This document shows positions 35,505 through 43,516 of a stretch of 64,000 nucleotides of DNA, one piece after another (within the stretch, counting starts at the first letter, position 1; each line of letters opens with the position of its first letter). The notes beneath the pieces are model-generated. The model had not been told where the DNA came from, searched no databases, and saw only the letters and a program-made list of their open reading frames with translations. The position numbers and the translations under genes are program-made. This DNA comes from Herbaspirillum aquaticum. GTDB lineage: Bacteria > Pseudomonadota > Gammaproteobacteria > Burkholderiales > Burkholderiaceae_D. The stretch lies in the NCBI RefSeq assembly GCF_002213425.1, contig NZ_NJGV01000004.1:288260-352259 (forward strand), written 5' to 3'.

Positions 35505-38003
35505 ATGTTCCAACAAGCATTGCGCATGACCCTGCGCGACTGGCGCACCGGTGAACTCCGTTTCCTGCTGATCGCACTGATCGTGGCGGTAGCGGCATTG
35601 TCCTCGGTCGGTTTCTTCGTCGACCGCATGCGCGCCGGCATGACGCGCGATGCGCACCAGCTGCTGGGGGCCGACCTCCTGATTGCGGCCGACCAGCCGC
35701 TGGCGCCGCAATGGCTGCAACAGGCCGCTACGCAAGGCCTGCAGCAGGCGCAGACCCAGGTCTTTCCCAGCATGGCGCAAGCCGGGCAGGGCGATGCGGC
35801 GCGCTCGGTACTGGCCTCCATCAAGGCCGTGACCACCGGCTATCCCTTGCGCGGCCAGTTGCGCCTGCAGGGCGGCGATGGCCGCGACCGGCCCGCCCAG
35901 GGCATCCCCCAAGCGGGTACGGTCTGGGTGGATCCGCAGATCCTGTCGCAACTGGGCGTGCAGGTCGGCGACACCCTGCAGCTCGGTGACCTGCCCCTGA
36001 AGATCGCCGCCGTCATCGCCATGGAACCGGATCGCGGCAGCGCCTTCGTCAATTTCGCGCCGCGCGTGATGCTCAATGACGGCGACCTGGCCGCCACGCA
36101 CCTGGTGCAGGTGGGTTCGCGCGTGACCTACCGCCTGTTGATCGCCGGGCCGCCCGAGGCCGTGCAGCGCTACCAGCAGCAGATCGAAGGCCAGATCGAG
36201 ACTGACAAGCTGCGCGGCGTGCGCCTGGAATCGCTGGAAAACGGCCGTCCGGAAATGCGCGCCACGCTGGACCGTGCCGAGCAATTCCTGTCGCTGGTCG
36301 GGCTGCTGTCGGCCATGCTGGCTGCGCTCGCAGTGGCCATGGCAGCGCGCCGCTTCATGCTGCGCCACCTGGATGCCTGCGCCATGCTGCGTTGTTTCGG
36401 CATGACCCAGGCGCAGGTGACCACGCTCTACCTGACCGAATTCATTCTGATCGGACTGGCGGCCAGCTTCATCGGCATGCTGGTCGGCTTTGCCGCCCAC
36501 TTCGCCCTGCTGCAATGGCTGGGCAACTTCCTCCCGACCGCCTTGCCGCCACCGGGCTGGGCGCCCGCGCTGCAGGGCGTGGCCACCGGTTTGCTGCTGC
36601 TGGTCGGTTTTGCCTTGCCCCCCATCCTGCAATTGCGCAACGTGCCGCACAACCGCGTGATCCGCCGCGACCAGGGTGCACCGCAGGCGCTCACGGTGGG
36701 CACTTATGTGCTGGGCACGCTGGTGTTTTCCGGGCTGCTGCTGTGGCAGGCGGGCGATCTCAAGCTGGGGCTGCTGACCATCGCCGGCTTCCTCGGCGGC
36801 TTTGGTCTCTTCGCGCTGGTGGCCTGGCTGTGCCTGCGCGCGCTGCGTTCGCTGCGCGGCATGGTGGATCGCCAGAGCTGGCGCTTTGCCATCGACGGCT
36901 TGCAGCGTCGTCCGGCGGCGGCCGTCATGCAGGTGGTGGCGCTGGGCCTGGGGTTGATGGCGCTGCTGTTGCTGACCGTGATCCGCGGCGACCTGGTGGG
37001 CGCATGGCAGCAGGCCACGCCGGCCGATGCCCCCAACCGCTTCATCATCAACATCCAGCCGGACCAGCGCGACGCCGTGCAACAGGCGCTGCGCCAGGGC
37101 GGGGTGCAGGATGCGGCGCTGTATCCGATGATTCGCGGGCGGCTGGTGCAGATCAATGGCCGTGCGATCTCGGCGGCGGATTATCAGGAAGACCGTGCCA
37201 AGCGGCTGGTGGATCGCGAATTCAATCTCTCGACCATGCGTGACATCCCGCCCGGCAATGGCATCGTGGCCGGGCGCTGGTACGACGACCGCCAACCCGA
37301 AGCCTCGGTGGAACGCGGACTGGCACAGACCCTGGGCATCAAGCTGGGGGACAAGCTGCAATTCGACATCGCCGGACAACTGGTGGAGGCCCCCGTGACC
37401 AGCCTGCGCAAGCTGGAGTGGGGATCGCTGCGGGTGAATTTCTTCGTCATCCTCAACCCGACGCTCATGCGCGATACGCCGCAAAGCTGGATCACGGCGG
37501 TACACCTGACGCCACAGCAGGAGGCCTTGGGCAATACGCTGGCGCGCGACTTCCCCAATCTGACCGTTGTGGACATAGGAAGTGTACTGGCACAGATCCA
37601 GGAAGTGGTCGGTCAAGTGATTGCAGCTGTAGAGTTCCTGTTCCTGTTCACTTTGTGTTCAGGTGTACTGGTACTGTACGCTGCACTGGCAGGGTCCCAG
37701 GATGAACGTGTACGGGAAGCTGGCCTGTTGCGTGCCCTTGGTGCGACCCGCCAGGAGCTCTCCCGCGCCCAGCGCATCGAGGTGCTGCTGGTGGGTTCGC
37801 TGGCCGGGCTGCTGGCCGCCAGCGGCGCGGCGGGCATCGGCTGGGCGCTGGCGCATTACGTCTTCAATTTCGAGTGGAGCTTCAGTCCGCTGGTGTGGGT
37901 AGCGGGCATGGGACTGGGCGCGGCTTGCTCGGCCCTTGGGGGCTGGGCCGGATTGCGCCACGTGTTGCGCCGTCCGCCGCTGCAGACCTTGCGCGAGGCC
38001 TGA
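35505..38003 (+). CDS. Large FtsX-like ABC permease (YbbP type)
   Basis: This is an inner-membrane protein of 832 residues with about ten helices and two FtsX domains. It starts with FQQALRMTLRDWRTGELRFLLIALIVAVAALSSVGFFVDRM, has a large periplasmic domain, then LVGLLSAMLAALAVAMAARR and, near the end, FLFLFTLCSGVLVLYAALAGSQDERVREAGLLRALGATRQEL. YbbP-type permeases normally pair with a YbbA ATPase, which I do not find adjacent. Its proposed roles are in lipoprotein or outer-membrane lipid handling; nothing here decides between them. Confidence 0.88.
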   Translation: MFQQALRMTLRDWRTGELRFLLIALIVAVAALSSVGFFVDRMRAGMTRDAHQLLGADLLIAADQPLAPQWLQQAATQGLQQAQTQVFPSMAQAGQGDAARSVLASIKAVTTGYPLRGQLRLQGGDGRDRPAQGIPQAGTVWVDPQILSQLGVQVGDTLQLGDLPLKIAAVIAMEPDRGSAFVNFAPRVMLNDGDLAATHLVQVGSRVTYRLLIAGPPEAVQRYQQQIEGQIETDKLRGVRLESLENGRPEMRATLDRAEQFLSLVGLLSAMLAALAVAMAARRFMLRHLDACAMLRCFGMTQAQVTTLYLTEFILIGLAASFIGMLVGFAAHFALLQWLGNFLPTALPPPGWAPALQGVATGLLLLVGFALPPILQLRNVPHNRVIRRDQGAPQALTVGTYVLGTLVFSGLLLWQAGDLKLGLLTIAGFLGGFGLFALVAWLCLRALRSLRGMVDRQSWRFAIDGLQRRPAAAVMQVVALGLGLMALLLLTVIRGDLVGAWQQATPADAPNRFIINIQPDQRDAVQQALRQGGVQDAALYPMIRGRLVQINGRAISAADYQEDRAKRLVDREFNLSTMRDIPPGNGIVAGRWYDDRQPEASVERGLAQTLGIKLGDKLQFDIAGQLVEAPVTSLRKLEWGSLRVNFFVILNPTLMRDTPQSWITAVHLTPQQEALGNTLARDFPNLTVVDIGSVLAQIQEVVGQVIAAVEFLFLFTLCSGVLVLYAALAGSQDERVREAGLLRALGATRQELSRAQRIEVLLVGSLAGLLAASGAAGIGWALAHYVFNFEWSFSPLVWVAGMGLGAACSALGGWAGLRHVLRRPPLQTLREA

Positions 38004-38084
38004 TCCGATCCAGGTCAAACAAGGCTGGCAATCGCAGCCGGGCGGCCCGACGCGGCAGGCCGGCTGCGGTATCATGGCGGTCTT

Positions 38085-38486
38085 ATGCAAATCGAAGATC
38101 CCAACCAACCGACCACGTTCGAACTCATCGGCGGCGCAGAAAAGCTGCGCGAGATGGTCGACCGTTTCTATGACCTGATGGACCTGGAACCGGAGTTCGC
38201 CGGCATCCGCGCACTGCATCCGCCTTCGCTGGAGGGCTCGCGCGAGAAGACCTACATGTTCCTCTCCGGCTGGACCGGCGGTCCCAGCCTGTACATGGAA
38301 AAATTCGGCCATCCGCGCCTGCGGGCACGCCACCTGCCTTTCCCCATCGGCATCTCCGAGCGCGACCAGTGGCTGCGCTGCATGACCTGGGCCATGCAGG
38401 ACGTCGGCCTGCCGGAAGACCTGATGAAGCGCCTGCTGGCCGCGCTCTACCAGACGGCCGACTGGATGCGCAACAAGCCCGAGTAA
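38085..38486 (+). CDS. Group II truncated haemoglobin
   Basis: This is a small 2-on-2 globin of 133 residues. It has the trHb2 pattern: TTFELIGGAEKLREMVDRFYDLMD, EGSREKTYMFLSGWTGGPSLYMEKFGHPRLRARHLPFPIG, where the proximal haem His is in the ARHLPF segment, and the W-containing RDQWLRCM. Such proteins bind O2 or NO and may protect from nitrosative stress. It precedes rmuC by 32 bp. Confidence 0.92.
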   Translation: MQIEDPNQPTTFELIGGAEKLREMVDRFYDLMDLEPEFAGIRALHPPSLEGSREKTYMFLSGWTGGPSLYMEKFGHPRLRARHLPFPIGISERDQWLRCMTWAMQDVGLPEDLMKRLLAALYQTADWMRNKPE

Positions 38487-38500
38487 CAAGCCCGAGTAAC
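38472..38500. repeat. 13-bp tandem duplication at the globin stop codon
   Basis: AACAAGCCCGAGT occurs twice in tandem, followed by AAC. The first copy includes the last codons of the globin; the second lies after the stop and repeats the same end. Confidence 0.8.
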
Positions 38501-38518
38501 ACGCACTGGATGGGTTCC

Positions 38519-40006
38519 ATGTCCCTTTTTGAAATGATCCTCACCGGCCTGGTCGTGGTCGGCGTCGTGCTGCAAGTGCTGATCCTGCTGCGCGGCAGCC
38601 AGCGTCAGGAGGACGACACTGCGCTGGTGATCGAAGACGCGCTGCTGCAGGTCAAGCAGGACCTGCAACGCCACCAGCAGGACACCGGCGAGCGCATCGA
38701 GCGCGAGCTGCGCAGCCAGGTGCAGGCCAGTGCCCAGAACACGCGCCAGGAACTGGGCGCGAACTTTGCCCACCTGCAGCAGACGCTGGCCACGCAACTG
38801 ACCAGCGTGGCGGGTTTGCAGAACCAGCAGATCGATGGCTTTGCGCAGCAGCTGGTCAAGCTCAACGAAAGCAACACGCAGCAGCTGGAAAGCATGCGCC
38901 AGTCCATCACGCTGCAGGCCCAGGTGAACCGTGAAGAGCAGGCGGTCTCGCTCAAGCGTTTCGGCGATACCTTGCACCAGCAACTCTCGGCGCTGACCGA
39001 GTCGAACGCCCAGCGCATGGCCGAGGTACGTGCCACGCTGGAAGCCAGGATCAAGGACCTGCAGAACGACAACGCGCAAAAGCTGGAAGAGATGCGCAAG
39101 ACCGTGGACGAGAAACTGCATGCCACGCTGGAGCAGCGGCTGGGTGAATCCTTCAAGCTGGTCTCGGACCGGCTGGACAAGGTGCACCAGGGCCTGGGCG
39201 AAATGCAGCAGCTGGCCACCGGCGTGGGCGACTTGAAGCGTGTGCTGACCAACGTCAAGACGCGCGGCACCTGGGGCGAAGTGCAGCTGGAAATCCTGCT
39301 GGAGCAGATGTTGACTCCGGACCAGTACGCCAAGAACGTTGAAACCGTCCCGGCCAGCGGCGAGCGGGTGGAGTTCGCCATCCGCCTGCCGGGTGCCAAG
39401 GAAGACGCCGGCCAAGTCTGGATGCCCATCGACGCCAAATTCCCCAAGGAACAGTACGAACGCCTGGTCGATGCCGCCGAGCGCGCCGATGCCGAGGGCG
39501 TGGCCACGGCCGGCCGCGAGCTGGAGCGGGCCGTGCGCGGCGAGGCCAAGACGATTGCCGAGAAATACCTGTCGCCGCCGTTGACGACCGACTTCGCCAT
39601 CCTCTTCCTGCCCACCGAGGGGCTGTATGCGGAAGTGATGCGCCGACCAGGTCTGTCGGATGAATTGCAGCGCACCTGCCGGGTCACCATTGCGGGCCCG
39701 TCGACCTTGTCGGCGCTGCTCAACAGCTTGCAGATGGGCTTCCGCACGCTGGCACTGGAAAAGCGTTCGTCGGAGGTGTGGCAGGTGCTGGGCGCGGTCA
39801 AGACCGAGTTCGGCAAGTTTGGCGAAGTGCTGGCGGCCACCAAGACGGCGCTGGAGCGCGCGGCCAAGAACATCGACCAGGCCGAGACCCGCACCCGCCA
39901 GATGACGCGCAAGCTCAAGTCGGTGGAGGCGCTGCCGGTGGAAAATGCGCAGAAGCTGCTGGGTACCGGGGAGCTGGATCTGGGTGAGGATGCCGAGGGC
40001 GTCTGA
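38519..40006 (+). CDS. rmuC: DNA recombination protein RmuC
   Basis: RmuC limits inversions and is thought to be a nuclease-like recombination factor. The 495-residue protein has an N-terminal membrane helix (MILTGLVVVGVVLQVLILLRG), a long coiled coil (about 50-250) and the RmuC domain (RGTWGEVQLEILLEQMLTPDQYAKNVETVP ... VWMPIDAKFPKEQYERL). I prefer ATG 38519 because MSLFEMIL leads straight into the membrane helix; ATG 38510 is also possible. Confidence 0.93.
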   Translation: MSLFEMILTGLVVVGVVLQVLILLRGSQRQEDDTALVIEDALLQVKQDLQRHQQDTGERIERELRSQVQASAQNTRQELGANFAHLQQTLATQLTSVAGLQNQQIDGFAQQLVKLNESNTQQLESMRQSITLQAQVNREEQAVSLKRFGDTLHQQLSALTESNAQRMAEVRATLEARIKDLQNDNAQKLEEMRKTVDEKLHATLEQRLGESFKLVSDRLDKVHQGLGEMQQLATGVGDLKRVLTNVKTRGTWGEVQLEILLEQMLTPDQYAKNVETVPASGERVEFAIRLPGAKEDAGQVWMPIDAKFPKEQYERLVDAAERADAEGVATAGRELERAVRGEAKTIAEKYLSPPLTTDFAILFLPTEGLYAEVMRRPGLSDELQRTCRVTIAGPSTLSALLNSLQMGFRTLALEKRSSEVWQVLGAVKTEFGKFGEVLAATKTALERAAKNIDQAETRTRQMTRKLKSVEALPVENAQKLLGTGELDLGEDAEGV

Positions 40007-40064
40007 TTGGCCTTTTTGGCCTTTTCCTTCACTAGCGGACGAGGCTCAGGAGGCTGGAAAACAC

Positions 40065-40090
40065 AAAGGGACGGCTTGCCGTCCCTTTTT
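40065..40090. terminator. Bidirectional terminator rmuC / moeA
   Basis: AAAGGGACGGC, TT, GCCGTCCCTTT then TT. It ends rmuC and can also end the converging moeA transcript. Confidence 0.85.
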
Positions 40091-40113
40091 CTTCATCTGC
40101 GCCTGAAAAACCA

Positions 40114-41409
40114 TCACACCAGGCCGTCGAACAGCACCACCGCCACCTCTTCGCCGGCAGCCACATCACTGCGTTCGTGTTCCAGTTCGATGATGCAGTT
40201 GGCGTCCGACATCGAGCGCAGGATGCCCGAACCCTGCATGCCGGTCAGCCGCACTTGCCACTGACCATTCTCGTCCGGGGCCAGGATGCCGCGCTGGTAT
40301 TCGGTGCGGCCGGCCTTCTTGCGAATGGCCGTGGCCGTCTTCACCCGCAGGCGCGGCAGCGGCCTGGCTTCAGCACCGGCCAGGCGCAGCAGTGCATCGC
40401 GCACGAAGAAGGAAAAACTCACCTGCACCGCCACCGGATTGCCCGGCAAACCGAACAGGTAAGCCTCCCGCCCGCGCGAGCGGATGCGGCCAAAGGCCAG
40501 CGGACGGCCGGGGCGCATGGCGATCTTCCAGAACGTCATCTCGCCCAGGCTGGCCATGATCTGCTTGGTGTAATCCGCCGCACCAACGGAGACGCCACCG
40601 GAGGTGATGACCGCATCGGCTTCTTCGCAGGCACTGCGGAAAGCCGCTTCCAGGGCGGCCGGATCGTCCGGCACCACGCCCATGTCCAGCACCTCGCAAC
40701 CGAGGCGCGTGAGCATGCCGTGCAGGGTGTAGCGATTGGAGTCATAGACGCAGCCGGCATCGAGCGGCTCGCCGACCGAACGCAATTCGTCGCCGGTGGA
40801 GAAGAAGGCCACGCGCAAACGGCGCTGCACCGGCACTTCGGCGATGCCCAGCGAGGCCAGCAGGCCGATGTCGGAGGGGCGTAGCACGCGCCCGCGCGGC
40901 AGCGCCACGCTGCCCAGGGCCAGGTCTTCGCCCCGCAGGCGGCGATTGTCGCCGGGACGCACGCGGCCGGCAGGCAGGGTCACGCCTTGCGCGTCGGCGT
41001 CGGTGGTCAGTTCCTGCGGGATCACGGTGTCGCAGCCCTCGGGCATGGGTGCGCCGGTCATGATGCGCACGCACTGGCCGGGGCCGACGCTGCCGGCGAA
41101 TTGTTCGCCGGCATGTACGGCGCCCACGATCTGCAGGCGCACTTGCTGGCCCGCGGCCACGTCCTCGCCACGCAGGGCATAGCCATCCATGGCCGAGTTG
41201 TCGTGCGCCGGGACGTCGATGCGGGAAATGATGTCGCGTGCCAGCACGCGCGAGAGGGCGCTGCGGATGGCCAGCTTTTCCACGGCCTCGATGGGCGTGA
41301 TGAATTCCTGGATCACGGCTTGCGCGCGCGCCACCGTCATGGCGTTGGGGTCATAGCCGCTGATGCAGCTGACGATGTCGTGGAGTGTGGCGGTGTGGGT
41401 CTCGGTCAT
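40114..41409 (-). CDS. moeA: Molybdopterin molybdenumtransferase
   Basis: MoeA inserts molybdate into adenylated molybdopterin. The 431-residue protein shows the family blocks VPAHDNSAMDGYA, GQCVRIMTGAPMPEGCDTVIPQE, STGDELRSVGE, and ITSGGVSVGAADYTK. The ATG overlaps the mobA stop as ATGA. It is the last gene of moaA-mobA-moeA. Confidence 0.96.
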   Translation of the reverse strand: MTETHTATLHDIVSCISGYDPNAMTVARAQAVIQEFITPIEAVEKLAIRSALSRVLARDIISRIDVPAHDNSAMDGYALRGEDVAAGQQVRLQIVGAVHAGEQFAGSVGPGQCVRIMTGAPMPEGCDTVIPQELTTDADAQGVTLPAGRVRPGDNRRLRGEDLALGSVALPRGRVLRPSDIGLLASLGIAEVPVQRRLRVAFFSTGDELRSVGEPLDAGCVYDSNRYTLHGMLTRLGCEVLDMGVVPDDPAALEAAFRSACEEADAVITSGGVSVGAADYTKQIMASLGEMTFWKIAMRPGRPLAFGRIRSRGREAYLFGLPGNPVAVQVSFSFFVRDALLRLAGAEARPLPRLRVKTATAIRKKAGRTEYQRGILAPDENGQWQVRLTGMQGSGILRSMSDANCIIELEHERSDVAAGEEVAVVLFDGLV

Positions 41410-42017
41410 TGTTCTGCTTCGAGCTGTTGCAAATCCAGCCCGGTATTGATGTTGCTGAAGGCGCGCTCGTCGGGGAAATCCACTTCGATGCAATCAAGGC
41501 TGGCAAACCAGCGGTCCATCTTGCGGCCGCCGGCGGCCAGGAAGGCGTCCAGCGACGCGCGCGTCGTCGCCTGGAGCAGCGAGCAGACAGGATGGCGCTG
41601 GCGTCCGTGTACGCCCTCGGTAACCGCGATGGCGGCCTGTGCGCCGCTGGCGCTGAGGGCGTCGTACAGGTGTGCCACCAGGTCATAGGGGATCAGCGGC
41701 GAGTCGCACGGAACGGTGGCCAGCAGCGGCGTATGGCAATGGGCCAGGCCGCATTGCAGACCCGCCAGCGGGCCGGGGAAATCCCCCTGCAGGTCGTGCC
41801 AGACCGGATAGCCGAAGCGCGCGTATTCCAGTTGGGAGCGGTTGGCGTTGATCGCCAGGGTGCCGACCTGCGGGGCCAGGCGTTCCAGCACATGCTGCAC
41901 CAGCGGCTTGCCATGCAGGACTTGCAGGCCCTTGTCCACGCCGCCCATGCGCGTGCCACGCCCGCCTGATAGGACCAGGCCGGTGATGTGGCTGGCGGCG
42001 GTGGCGGGGGAAGACAT
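41406..42017 (-). CDS. mobA: Molybdenum cofactor guanylyltransferase
   Basis: MobA adds GMP to the molybdenum cofactor, needed by DMSO-reductase-type enzymes. The 203-residue protein begins with ITGLVLSGGRGTRMGGVDKGLQVLHGKPLVQHV, the nucleotide-binding motif of the family, and has DFPGPLAGLQCGL and LLATVPCDSPLIP. I use ATG 42017. The longer frame does not resemble the family. It lies between moaA and moeA. Confidence 0.94.
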   Translation of the reverse strand: MSSPATAASHITGLVLSGGRGTRMGGVDKGLQVLHGKPLVQHVLERLAPQVGTLAINANRSQLEYARFGYPVWHDLQGDFPGPLAGLQCGLAHCHTPLLATVPCDSPLIPYDLVAHLYDALSASGAQAAIAVTEGVHGRQRHPVCSLLQATTRASLDAFLAAGGRKMDRWFASLDCIEVDFPDERAFSNINTGLDLQQLEAEQ

Positions 42018-42054
42018 GGGACGGAAAATGAAGGAGCAGGGCAGGCGTGCCTGA

Positions 42055-43170
42055 TCAGCCGCCGATGTAAGACATCTCGACCTTGCGCGCCGGGGTCGCC
42101 TGCATGGCGCTGCGCAGCTCGGAATAACGGTCGCCGCGCTGGCCCCAGAGGGCGGCGATGGCACCGGCAATCTCGGCATCGCTGCTGCCATTGCGCACCA
42201 GGCTGCGCAGGTCATGGCCTTCGCTGGCGAAGAGGCAGGTGTAGACCTTGCCTTCGGTAGAGAGGCGCGCGCGTGAACAATCCTGGCAGAAAGCCTGGGT
42301 CACGCTGGAGATCACGCCGATCTCGCCGCTGCCATCCACATAGCGCCAGCGCTCGGCGGTCTCGCCGGTGTAGTTGGGGTCGGCCACTTCCAAGGGCATC
42401 TCGGCGGCGATGCGGCGGACCACTTCGCGCGAGGGCAGCACTTCATCCATGCGCCAGCCGTTGGAAGAGCCCACGTCCATGTATTCGATGAAGCGCAGGA
42501 TGGCCGGGCTGCCCTTGAAGTAGCGCGCCATGGGCAGGATCTGGTCGTCGTTGACGCCCTTCTTGACCACCATGTTGATCTTGATCGGGCCGAGGCCGGC
42601 GGCGTGGGCCGCTTCGATCCCTTCCAGCACGCGCGCCACCGGGAAGTCGACGTCGTTCATGCGGCGGAAGCTCTCGTCATCCAGCGAATCCAGCGACACC
42701 GTCACGCGCCTGAGCCCGGCCGCCTTGAGCGCCTGGGCCTTCTGCTTCAACAGCGTGCCGTTGGTGGTGAGGGTCAGGTCGATTTCTTCGCCGTCCGGGG
42801 TGCGCAGGGCGGCCAGCATGGCGATCAGGGTCTCGATGTTCTTGCGCAGCAGCGGCTCGCCACCGGTCAGGCGGATCTTGCGCACGCCATGCGCCACGAA
42901 CTGGGCCGCCACGCGGGTCAGCTCTTCGAAGGTCAGCAGGTCGGAGTGCGGGAGGAACTGGTATTGCTTGTCGAAGACATCCTTGGGCATGCAATAGACA
43001 CAGCGGAAATTGCAGCGGTCAGTTACCGAAATGCGCAGGTCGTGCAGCGGACGTCCCAGGCTGTCGCCCAGCCAGCCGGTCGGCTCGACCGCGACCGGCG
43101 TCAGCAGGCCGGCCGCAATAGCAGTCGGGGCTTGCCGGACATCGACGATGGGGATGACGCGCTTGTTCAT
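42055..43170 (-). CDS. moaA: GTP 3',8-cyclase (radical SAM)
   Basis: MoaA begins molybdopterin synthesis by rearranging GTP. The 371-residue protein has the radical-SAM cluster motif CNFRCVYC, the GGEPLLR motif, the second 4Fe-4S site near [21 protein letters not shown], and the C-terminal GG dipeptide (SYIGG) required for activity. I use ATG 43170. Confidence 0.96.
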   Translation of the reverse strand: MNKRVIPIVDVRQAPTAIAAGLLTPVAVEPTGWLGDSLGRPLHDLRISVTDRCNFRCVYCMPKDVFDKQYQFLPHSDLLTFEELTRVAAQFVAHGVRKIRLTGGEPLLRKNIETLIAMLAALRTPDGEEIDLTLTTNGTLLKQKAQALKAAGLRRVTVSLDSLDDESFRRMNDVDFPVARVLEGIEAAHAAGLGPIKINMVVKKGVNDDQILPMARYFKGSPAILRFIEYMDVGSSNGWRMDEVLPSREVVRRIAAEMPLEVADPNYTGETAERWRYVDGSGEIGVISSVTQAFCQDCSRARLSTEGKVYTCLFASEGHDLRSLVRNGSSDAEIAGAIAALWGQRGDRYSELRSAMQATPARKVEMSYIGG

Positions 43171-43436
43171 ACGATCTGGCGATAAAAGGTGTGTAACGAT
43201 AGCACGCCTGCGGCTGGCGCGCAGATGCACGATCATGCATATAGTGTATGCGTACGACTGAATCTCGCGCCAGCTGCCGCCCGCCGTGCGGCCCCGCTGG
43301 CGTCTGGCTTGCAGCGTGGTCGTGGACTGCCGTGACTGTATCGCGGCGGCGAGGTGGCAACTGTGCCGAAATAGGAGGTCTGTTGCCGATGGACGGTGAA
43401 GGCAAAGGCTTCATTCGAAAACCTGTAGACATGAAA

Positions 43437-43456
43437 AAGGGAGCCTGAGCTCCCTT
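43437..43456 (-). terminator. rne terminator
   Basis: AAGGGAGC, CTGA, GCTCCCTT, with a T-run on the minus strand (AAAAA on the plus strand upstream). Confidence 0.75.
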
Positions 43457-43483
43457 GATCATTGCCACGATGTCCAGCTTCCG

Positions 43484-43506
43484 GGCCACCCTGCGGCAGG
43501 GTGGCC
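43484..43506 (-). terminator. Second hairpin after rne
   Basis: GGCCACCCTG and CAGGGTGGCC pair across a 3-base loop, 11 bp after the rne stop. It may protect the rne 3' end. Confidence 0.5.
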
Positions 43507-43516
43507 GGATGCTTTA

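Larger units (their letters stand above)
43171..43516. other. Intergenic region moaA / rne 3' end
   Basis: This 346-bp gap contains the moaA promoter area and the rne terminators at 43437-43456 and 43484-43506. A GATCATGCATATAGTGTATG stretch near 43230 is partly self-complementary. I find no gene. Confidence 0.55.
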
